From the NCBI GenBank assembly GCA_014621425.1, contig JAANBB010000665.1, positions 1 to 16,739 on the forward strand: DNA of 16,739 nt, written 5' to 3'. Under the pieces are notes generated by a model. It made no database searches. It was not told where the DNA came from and was given only the letters and a program-made list of their open reading frames with translations. Positions 1-8,100 of the stretch are shown here, in pieces. The stretch's first letter is position 1. The number at the start of each line of letters is the position of its first letter. The stretch comes from Cylindrodendrum hubeiense. Its lineage: Eukaryota > Ascomycota > Sordariomycetes > Hypocreales > Nectriaceae. The position numbers were made by a program, and so were the translations under genes.

Positions 1-2
1 CA

Positions 3-629
3 CCACCACTGAACGCGCCGCCGCCGCTGAACATTCCCCCCTCGCGGGCGAGACTCCAGCTGGCGGCTCGACTGGCGATGCACCAGAAGAACAACCAGGC
101 AGCGCAGTCGAGTTCTGGCGCTCTGCATCATGTCGACGATGACGACAACGATGACAACCCTTCGGACCCTTTTGCAGATACCGAAGAGGACATGGACGAT
201 GACGATGAAGATCAGGATGGAGAGCGTGGCTCTTGGTGGCGAGGTGTGGTGAGGACGACCAGAGAGAAGACTGATGGTAATGAGTCTGATGATGAGCGTG
301 ACGACGACGACGATGACGAGTTTGGAGATTTTGCCATGGCAGAAGATGAGCGGACAGCCGGAGAAGACGACCACAATCTCGTTTTGCGGCCGCTCGCTGT
401 TAACCCAGCAAAGGAGGGGAGCACGAGAGGCTTAAGCGGTCTCTGGCCGTTTGCACTCTCCAAGGCGGAGAAGGAGAAGGAGGCAGAGAAGTTGGGGTCC
501 AACGATGGCGGGTCTGGGGGACTGGGAGACAATGCTGGTGATGGCGATGAGAAGAAGGCGGTCGAGGTCACGGAGGCAACGAGGAGGACGAGCATCGAGG
601 ACCCGGATGATGACGAGGTTGTCATTTGA
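3..629 (+). CDS. C-terminal part of a probable SIT4/PP6 phosphatase-associated (SAPS-family) protein; 5' end outside the window
   Basis: The frame is open from the left edge to a TGA at 627-629, so this is the 3' end of a larger gene; the ATG at 78 is only an internal Met. About 208 residues are visible. They start with a proline-rich segment followed by PPSRARLQLAARLAMHQK. Long Asp/Glu runs follow, then a GSWWRGVVR patch, then an acidic DDDEFGDFAMAE motif, and LVLRPLAVNPA leading to SGLWPF. The last 60 residues are charged and low in complexity. I recall this order of elements (SRAR helix, acidic run, EFGDFAM, RPLxVNP, LWPF) from the C-termini of fungal SAPS proteins, which bind the SIT4/PP6-type catalytic subunit and act in cell-cycle and TOR-related signalling. 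The conserved SAPS core lies outside the window, so the assignment rests on tail motifs only. Any other acidic regulatory protein is possible. Confidence 0.6.
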   Translation, partial: PPLNAPPPLNIPPSRARLQLAARLAMHQKNNQAAQSSSGALHHVDDDDNDDNPSDPFADTEEDMDDDDEDQDGERGSWWRGVVRTTREKTDGNESDDERDDDDDDEFGDFAMAEDERTAGEDDHNLVLRPLAVNPAKEGSTRGLSGLWPFALSKAEKEKEAEKLGSNDGGSGGLGDNAGDGDEKKAVEVTEATRRTSIEDPDDDEVVI

Positions 630-957
630 ATTCAATATGATACCAAACTGTTCTAGGGGGCTTAGATGGGACATAGATTTATGGAAGGGCGGTTGGGGGC
701 ATGCGGTCTGGGAGAATCCGAGGGTATAATGATGGAGTATCTTGAGCAACGAATGAGGTGATGCCAGGTGATTAGTGTACGATATATAGCATTGATTGTT
801 TTGATTAGGTCCATGTGTTGTACGTAGTATGGTGCGGGATTGGGAGACTGTATTGAGTGTAGGAGCGAATAGAAGATGAGTATGTGAGTATGTAATGAGC
901 ATGTGAGGGCACGTCAGTGAGAACATGTCAGTGAGGACATGTCAGTAAGGGCGTGTG
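630..957. other. 3' flank of the SAPS-like gene, no gene seen
   Basis: This stretch follows the TGA directly and presumably contains the 3' UTR and polyadenylation region. No convincing ORF is present in any frame. A TACGTAGTA word sits at 821-829. From about 885 the sequence grades into GTGAG/CATGTCAGTGAG short repeats that lead into the 79-bp repeat family. Confidence 0.6.
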
Positions 958-1400
958 GATGAGCATGTTGAGAGTTCGAAATGAGTAGGTCGATGACGAT
1001 TCCAAATCTGCTGATTAGCGTCTCGATGACCGTGTAGATGAGCATGTTGATAGTTCGTGATGAGCAGGCCAGTGGTGATTCCAAGTCTGATGATGGGCAT
1101 CTCGACCAGTCGTCGGAGCACGTTGACAGACGTCGATGCACAAACCGTATACTAGCCAAAATTTTAATGAGGGCGTGTTAATGAGCATCCTGATGAGCGT
1201 GCGGATGAGCTTGTGGATGAGCATGTTGGTAGTTTGAAATGAGCAGGTCAATGATAATTCCAAGTCTGCTGATGGGCATCTCGATGAGCGTGTAGATTGA
1301 TAATTTGTAATGGGCAGGTCAATGATGATTCAAAGTCTGCTGATGACCATCTCGACCAGTCGTCGGAGCACGTTGGTAGACGTTGATGCACAAACCGTAT
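958..1400. repeat. Degenerate tandem repeat block, unit about 79 bp
   Basis: A unit containing GAGCATGTTG, an AGTTCGAAATGAGCAGGTC-like stretch, GATTCCAAGTCTGCTGATG and ATCTCGATGA recurs. The GAGCATGTTG word starts at 961, 1040 and 1219. The TGAGCAGGTC-like word is at 982, 1061, 1240 and 1311, with spacings of 79, 179 and 71. Two of the copies carry an extra module, CTCGACCAGTCGTCGGAGCA followed by an ACAAACCGTATA end, at about 1101-1152 and 1351-1402. Between those two extra modules the differences I see are all transitions (GACAGA/GGTAGA and CGTCG/CGTTG). There are no identical repeats separated by unique spacers, so this is not a CRISPR array. It is probably a decayed satellite or a remnant of a mobile element. 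Confidence 0.75.
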
Positions 1401-1402
1401 AG

Positions 1403-2817
1403 TGGGCAAAACAAGGCAGTGGTGGCTTGAGTCTATTCTCGCTAAGCGCAGACTCTCATGACACCGACTCCCATGACGACAGAGAATCTGGCCACGTTGG
1501 TAGATTTCTTTGTTGCGCACCCATCGACATGCCTTTGGTTTTCTTTTCAGCCGCCAAGACTAGCGAGTCTTATCGGGAACGGAACGGCACAAGGAGTACG
1601 TGCATCCCTGCTGTAGGATCCGTGGCATGGGGCATGGGATGGGCCGTTCATAGCAGGGGAGAGAGTATCTTACATGTGCCGCTTTAGGGCATGGTTCAGC
1701 AAGGATGCGGCTCCTGGCCCCCCAGAATGCGTTACCGGAAGTTGGCTAGGCCGGCGGCTAGATACTAATACGACAAGATGAAACTCGTGGGGGCGGCTGG
1801 GTCAGTCTGGGGCGTTGGCCGGGCGAGCGAAGCTGCATCACGATGTTTCGGTGACGGGAATGGCCTCACGCTGGTCACGATGGCTTATTGGTGGCTTGTT
1901 GGTGGCTTTTTTAATGTTGGTGATGCAAGAGAAGGGGGATCCTTCGGGGGCGAGGGAAAGGTTTAAGGGAAAGATGGGCACACATGTGATGCTGCGAAGG
2001 AGATGATCAGGATGTGGTGGGTGCGGCGGTTATGCATCCGACGTCACAAATGTGGCGAGACATGGAGATATGGAGATATGGAGATGAGAAGGATGAAGGC
2101 AAAATATGTGGATGAGTTGATATTTTGACCATGACGAATGAGACTATGGGCATCTCTGCCGGATCGGGCAGGAGATAGTCGGATGGGGGAATTGAAGGAT
2201 TGAGGGGAAATACGCGTTACTTGGCGTTGGGACAGTATTGTGACAGTATTGGGTCGGTAGAGGGATCGTATTGGGATTGCAGATGGATGGATGGTAGAGG
2301 GATTGCAGATGGATCGCACCTACATAGGACACCGCAGATACAGAATAAACCTAGTTCAACTCCGCAAGTTGGTCGACGAAGGATTGCAGGCCCAGGATTG
2401 CAGGTCGAGGATCCTAGGCATCCGCTAAATGAGAATCCTCACGAGAAATCCCCTGGTGGTGATGCGACGCTATGGGAGGAGCCATCGACCATAGGGGAGC
2501 CAGTAGCCGTTAGAGGCCCGACAGCCAGCAGCCAGTAGGATCCGGGCTGTTGGAGACGTGGATTGTACTACGTAGTAGTGCACGTGGTGGACTAGGAGTT
2601 GCCAGCTGGAAAACTCCGTGGTACAGTAATACAAGATGATTTATGTGGACGGGGGTTCCGTTTTGCAGGGATAGACGAGAGAGATTCATTTCGGATGTTG
2701 TGGAGAGAGGAGATTCAGAGAGTCAGCATAGGGCTACCTGCTAGTTACCCGCTACATGCTACATGCGACATGGAGGTGCGCGGCAGATGGAGGCCAACAA
2801 GTGGGACTTTGTACGGG
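1403..2817. other. Non-coding intergenic DNA with short duplications
   Basis: I find no supportable gene here; the ORFs are short, overlap on both strands and show no domain-like sequence. Small local repeats are visible: ATGGAGAT three times at 2062-2085, GACAGTATTG twice near 2231-2251, and a duplicated GGATTGCAGATGGAT near 2275-2313. A perfect 12-bp palindrome, TACTACGTAGTA, lies at 2566-2577. I see no tRNA-like T-arm or other RNA gene. Confidence 0.6.
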
Positions 2818-2825
2818 GTACTTTT

Positions 2826-3036
2826 GGTTGGGTTGGTCCGCTGTGGTATAGTATAATGTGGTTGGGTTGGTTTGTCGTGGTATAGTTTACTGTGGTTGGG
2901 TTGGTTTGCTGTGATATAGTTTACTGTGGTTGGGTTGGCCTGTGGCGTGGTATAGTTCGATGTGGTTGGGTTGGTTTGTCGTGGTATAGTTTATGCGGTT
3001 GGGTTGGTTTGCCGCGGTTTACTGTGGTTGGGTTGG
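2826..3036. repeat. G-rich minisatellite, unit about 34 bp, seven copies
   Basis: The 11-mer GGTTGGGTTGG occurs at 2826, 2860, 2894, 2928, 2964, 2997 and 3026, giving spacings of 34, 34, 34, 36, 33 and 29. The consensus between cores is close to TTTGTCGTGGTATAGTTTACTGT. The G-rich strand is the + strand, with three G tracts per unit, so neighbouring units could supply two-layer G-quadruplexes. A long reading frame over this block only translates the repeat and is not a gene. Confidence 0.9.
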
Positions 3037-4200
3037 TTTGTTTTGCCGTGGTTTATTGTGGCTGTTGGCGGCGACTGTTGGCGTTGGCTTCGCGGATGAG
3101 TCGAGTGCGAGCCGCTGTGGCGAAGCGCAAAAGCGCATGGATGGCAATGCGCAGCAGCCAGTCTCGTGTGTCGGCGCACCTCCCTTCCGGGCGGGTGTGG
3201 CTCCTCCGATCGACGGCGGAGGCAGTGCCAGAGGGACGACGGCATTTGCAGTGCAGCGGTGCAACGTCGATGCCAGGAAAAGCAATGGGTCATCTGGGAG
3301 GTGAGCGCGAGGGCCCAGGCAGGGAAGGCCAAGGCAGGGAAGCCAGGGCGAGGCGAGGCGAGGCGAGATGGCTTTGGGGCCCAGTGACGTTCTCCGCCGC
3401 TGCTTTTCCTCCGTGGCTTTCGCCCGGCCGGGACCTATTCGGGTCGCCTATGCCCCGGGATGTCGATCCTTTGACGAGCAATCATCCCAAGAGTTGTCCG
3501 ATGGGCATGTCGAGTGGGTTGATGGGCTCATTGGGGAAAGGGCCAATATGTCGGGCTCCTCTGTGGAAACGGTGCTCTGTGGAAATGCCGAGGCGCGGAT
3601 CGCACAGGGACTTTGTGGTGGTCGCGCGCGTCAGCTCTGCCTGTCGTCTGCACGCAGTAATCTCTAACCTGTGTCTAACCTGTGGTTTCGGCGTCCTCGA
3701 TGCCCATCTGTGCGCGGGGGCTGTATTTCGGGCTTCAGCTTGGCGGCGGCTTGTTTCTATTCCTGTCAGCAATTAGCCAATCGACATACGGATGACAAAG
3801 ATGGCGGCCGGCGAGCTACTGTCGGTAGGTCGCGCTGGGATCCAAAAGTACTATGTGTACTATTTGTACTTTGGCTATGTACTTTGGGAAGGTTTACTGC
3901 GTCGCCATGTCACTCACTCCTTCATCCAGGCCGTCGCCACTCATTCATTCAGTCGGTCTTCTCCGTGGCGAGCAACTCGATCCTGCTGCATCTAATCACC
4001 AGGCAGAACCCACAGCTGAGCACGACGTAGCACCGTACGTACTGCGTACTACATGCCTAGTATTAAAGGACCGGGCAAAGAGCAACAGCAGCATGGCCAG
4101 AGAACGGCAACCAGTGGGTCGAGTGGGCGCCGCCATGGCCCAACCCTGCCATGGCAAGCTACAGCCCCCGGGCGGATGCCGAATACAAATGGTCGCCGGC
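3037..4200. other. Non-coding intergenic DNA, GC-rich
   Basis: No ORF here has a plausible start, length and composition for a gene. A short GGCAGGGAAGGCC-type duplication and a (GGCGA)n run lie near 3315-3368. TACGTACTGCGTACTACAT-type sequence appears at 4035-4053. TGTGTACTATTTGTAC-like words occur near 3854-3870. CCAAT is present at about 3778-3782. The functions of these words, if any, cannot be told from the sequence. Confidence 0.5.
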
Positions 4201-4210
4201 TTTGATACGT

Positions 4211-4270
4211 GGATACCCATGGGAACCCGCGAGAACCCATGAGACCCCATGAGAGCCCATGAGACACCCC
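4211..4270. repeat. 10-bp tandem repeat, six copies in register
   Basis: Six consecutive decamers align without gaps: GGATACCCAT, GGGAACCCGC, GAGAACCCAT, GAGACCCCAT, GAGAGCCCAT, GAGACACCCC. The last four are the closest to each other. The unit is close to one turn of the DNA helix, so any protein recognising it would see the copies on the same face. It lies about 900 bp upstream of the NRPS-like start codon. Confidence 0.85.
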
Positions 4271-4639
4271 GACAATGCCTCCGGAGCATAGTCCCATTGT
4301 CTGATTGGATTGTGGATCCCCGTGGTGGATGTGGCGACCGCCCGCTCCTAGACGCACGCAACGCTCGTCTGGACTGGGCACTTGGAATGTGTGTGTGTGT
4401 GCACGCAGGCACCGTCGAGGAGTGGAATGTGAATGCGGGACGTTTGAATCCTCCCTCTGCCCCTCTGCAGGGAGCTGCCCTCCGCCGCCGATGATGCTCC
4501 AACCCGGCCACCATGTGCATGATGCCATGCAGCACCGCCATTGGCCTCTCCCCATGTTCCTTGGCTCCCTACAAGCCTACAAGGTTGGCCGGGGTTGCCA
4601 TCCATCGCTGTTGATTCCCGAGCCCTCCCAACACTGAGA

Positions 4640-4666
4640 TACTACGTACTACGTACTACGTCGTAC
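4640..4666. repeat. TACTACG triplication with overlapping TACGTA palindromes
   Basis: TACTACG is repeated three times head to tail and is followed by TCGTAC. It contains overlapping GTAC and TACGTA palindromes. Related words occur at 821, 2566 and 4035-4053 in the same intergenic region. It lies about 200 bp before the pyrimidine-rich leader of the NRPS-like gene, so a promoter role is possible but unproven. Confidence 0.6.
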
Positions 4667-4840
4667 ACTGGCCCTGAGCCCCTACTTAGACCCGCGGACC
4701 TCCCCCGAGACGCCCGGAAACGGCGAACGGCGGTTGACTCAAACGGCCCCCATCTCCATCTTCGACATCCACCTTCCAGGAACCCGAATCCAGGAACGAC
4801 TGCAGCATCCAGTATCCGCCATCGGGACTGGCTGACTGCT

Positions 4841-5118
4841 CTATAATCTCTACTCTCTACCCTCTCTCCATCTATTCCAAGACACACACCACTCCCACCC
4901 GCTTCCGTCCTCTCCACCGCTGCCCCCGCCATGTGGCTATACTGAGACACCCTTGTCCGTCTTCATCGTGTCTGCGCGGCTGCGACTGCGACGCCCGTCG
5001 CCTACAAGCAGCGTTCCCTCCCAACCTTTATTATACCCGTCCTCACGACTTACACCTCTCTCCCCTCACATCCCAATTCTCCCCTCCGGACCACCACGGT
5101 TCGTCAACGCTCGTCGCC
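4841..5118 (+). promoter_or_regulatory. Probable 5' leader of the NRPS-like gene: CT-rich tract and a four-codon upstream ORF
   Basis: A TATAATCTC stretch at 4842 is followed by a strongly C+T-rich tract to about 4925, the usual composition around transcription starts of filamentous fungi. At 4931-4945 a short upstream ORF encodes M-W-L-Y-stop, and its ATG sits in a good context (CCGCCATGT). The rest of the leader to 5118 is pyrimidine-rich and holds no other ATG that I can see. This supports a native promoter directly before residue 1, although the protein begins with a carrier domain and lacks a normal first module. The transcription start is inferred, not seen. Confidence 0.5.
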
Positions 5119-8100
5119 ATGGCCGAGCCACGACCGAACCTGCCCCGGCTCGACACCGGCGTCTTACACGACGAGCCGGCCTCGGAGCGCCTCATCATGG
5201 CCGTTGCCCAGACTCTCGCCATCCCCCGAGAAGACATCCTGCTGTTTGATTCCTTTGTAGATCTCGGCGGCGACCAGCAGGCCGCCGAGGTTTTGCGCCA
5301 GACGTGTCGGAAGAAGGGCATCGAGGTCAATGCCGACGACATCATGGGCTGCCACACACTCGCCGAGCTGCAGACTCGCATCACCCCATTCCCTCCGCGT
5401 CTAACAAGCCCCGTACAATTGGAGGGCGAACAACTGGCTGTCAGTAATCCTGCCACCTCCGAGGCGGACGACGAATCAGGCCCGTCCAGCTTGAGTGCCA
5501 GCGCAGACGACCTCTTTTCCCCCATCCAAAGATACTCGGTGTCCAGCTACGGCTCGATATTGACCTCATCCAGCAGCAACGACTCGTGCCCTGTCGCCGC
5601 CCGACCGACCGGCCAAGACCTCGAGAGCTTGCTGAAATCCAGCCCGCGAGTGAGCAACGTGTGCCTGGTAACACCGCGCGCCGGGCCTTTCGACGGCCAG
5701 CTCGTCGCCCTGGTGAAGCTCCCCGACTCGGAGCCGGCACCGCCCACAACCTCCACAACCTCCAAACCCTCCAAGGAGATATCATTACCACCGCGCTCCG
5801 CGCACGCCCTGCAGAAGCGCGAGATCCGCTCGCTGCGCATCACCGTCCAGGAATGGGGCGCCGACTCGCGGCGGCCGCAGATCTGGATCCCACTAGCATC
5901 CATGGCCGAGCACGACGACGGCCGGCCCGACACCAGGGCGCTGCAGACGTGGGCCCAGAACATCAACGAGACCGTCTACGAGGAGATCATGAAGCTGCAA
6001 ATCCCAGAGCCGCGGCGCCGGGAGCTGAGCCCGCTCACGCGTGAGCAGCACAGGCGGTCCTGGGTCGAGTCCCGCCTGTCTGTCTGGCGAGACGAGGAGG
6101 TCCCGTTCGACTGCGACGACATGGAGTGCTTCCCGCTGGCGCCCATGCAGCAGCTATATTTCCAGACGTCGATGCATCAAATGCACGAGTCCAGCTCCAT
6201 CGCTGAGCCTGAATTCCGGTATAGCCAGAGCATCATGCTGAAAGTCAAAGGAGGAGCCGACGACGCTGATATCGAAGCTGCTGTCGAGGCCATGGTTGCT
6301 CGCCATGACATGCTCCGAGCTCGGTTTAGACCAGTTCACGACGAGTGGGTGCAGGTCATCATACCCCAAGCCTCCAACTCGTATCGGTTTACAAGTCACT
6401 CCGACGTTGACAATGAGGAGATGTCATGCCTCATGGAGGCCGCTCAAGCATCCATCAATCCCACAGATGGCCCTGTCTTTGCGGTAGAGCACGTACGGAA
6501 CGACAATGAGCAGCTGCTCTACCTCGTTGCGCACCACCTGGTGGTCGACTTGATCTCGTGGCGCATCATGGTGCACGATCTCGACGAGCTACTCCGAGAA
6601 GGAACTCTTCTTTCTGAGGGTTCCATCCCGTTTCCCCACTGGGTCGATTATCAGAGCTACGAGATGAGCCAGCGACTCTTCGAGCCCACCCTACCTTTTG
6701 AGGTGCTGCCGGCCGACCTCGGTTACTGGGGTCTAACTCGTGATCAGAACTGCTACGGTAACACTCAACAATCCACCTTCTCCTTTTCCTCAGAGCTCTC
6801 CTCGATCCTGCAGAAGGCCTGCGTCGACGTCTTGCGGACCGATGCCGCAGATGTCTTCCTGGCCTCGCTGCTGCTTTCCTTCCGTCAGGTATTCACCGAC
6901 CGGAACCCCCCTACCCTTTGGAAGCGAGAACATGGCCGCGAGGTGGTGCATTCCGACTTCAACATCATGGAGACGGTCGGCTGGTTTACATCTCTATGCC
7001 CCGTCGGCGTGGCTCTGGAGCCCTCAACCGACCTGATCCAAGTCATCAAGCTGATGAAGGACACCCGCCGGGCAATCCCCCGCGACGGCATCCCATTCTT
7101 CACCTCCGAGTTCTCCACCTCCGAGGGCGCCTCCTCTAGCATCCCCGTCGAGGTCGCTCTCAACTTGATCGATACCCTGCAGGGAATCCAGCGCCAGGGC
7201 GGCATCCTGCAGCCCGTATCCGTCCCCGGTCAAGCTGCTGGCACGCTACAGTCTGACATTGGCCCCAACGTTGGTCGCATGGCGCTCTTTGAAATATCCG
7301 TCATGATCGACGACTCGGGAACCCGTGTTGACTTCACTTACAACAAGAACGCCAACCACCAAGACAAGATCCAGATGTGGATGGACAGCTTTGAACACCT
7401 GGTTCTGGAGGCCATTGGCCGGCTCCGATACCACGAGCCTGAACTGACGTTGTCTGATGTCCCCCTTCTAAGGACATCCTACAAGGCACTCACAAAACTC
7501 GGCACTAACCGTCTCGTCGGCTCTGGCCTGCCGAGCTCCAAGGACATTGAGACCATCTACCCCGTTACCCCCGCGCAGCAGGAAATCCTCATGTCCCAGA
7601 GCCAGTCCGCCGAGAACTTCCACGTCCACGGCGTGTACGAGCTGCGGGTGCCCGAGGGCTCCGCGGTCAATGCCGCCCGCCTCTGCAAGGCCTGGGAGAG
7701 CATTGTGGCCAACAAGCCCGCCCTGCGTAGCATCTTCATCGACAGCGTTTCTCGGGAAGGCTTGTTTGACCAGGTTGTGCTCAAGAAGATCTCGCCCAAC
7801 ATGCTGTTTCTCGAGTCGTCGAAGCCCGAGGAGGCGTTGGCTCGCGTGCCGGCCCTCAAGACCCCATTGATGGAGCCGCGCCATCGTCTTTCGGTTTGCC
7901 ACACGGCCGCCCAGACTCTGGTGAGGGTCGATGTTAGCCAGGCAATCTGTGATGTAAGTGCTCCCCATTGACAGAGAAAACTAGGTGCTAACAGAAGCAG
8001 TTGATGAGTGTCCACAGCCTAGTTGCAGAGCTGTGCAATGTCTACTCTGGCCAAACACCCTCGCACAACGAGGCTCTTCACCGCACATATCTCTACCACG

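Noticed and set aside
78..629. Complete small acidic protein starting at ATG 78
   Set aside because: The frame is open to the window edge and the upstream residues (PPSRAR...) continue the same protein, so 78 is internal.
958..1402. CRISPR-like array
   Set aside because: The repeats are degenerate, run directly into each other without unique spacers, and the genes around are eukaryotic with introns.
2892..3776. 294-residue + strand frame in the intergenic region
   Set aside because: Its first part only translates the 34-bp minisatellite and the rest is low in complexity with competing frames on both strands.
3996..4541. 181-residue - strand frame
   Set aside because: Overlaps a 168-residue frame in another phase, covers the 10-bp repeat array, and shows no domain or leader features.
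4933..5118. N-terminal extension of the NRPS-like protein upstream of Met 5119
   Set aside because: It would need a GTG start, and the sequence is pyrimidine-rich leader with no resemblance to a carrier or adenylation domain.
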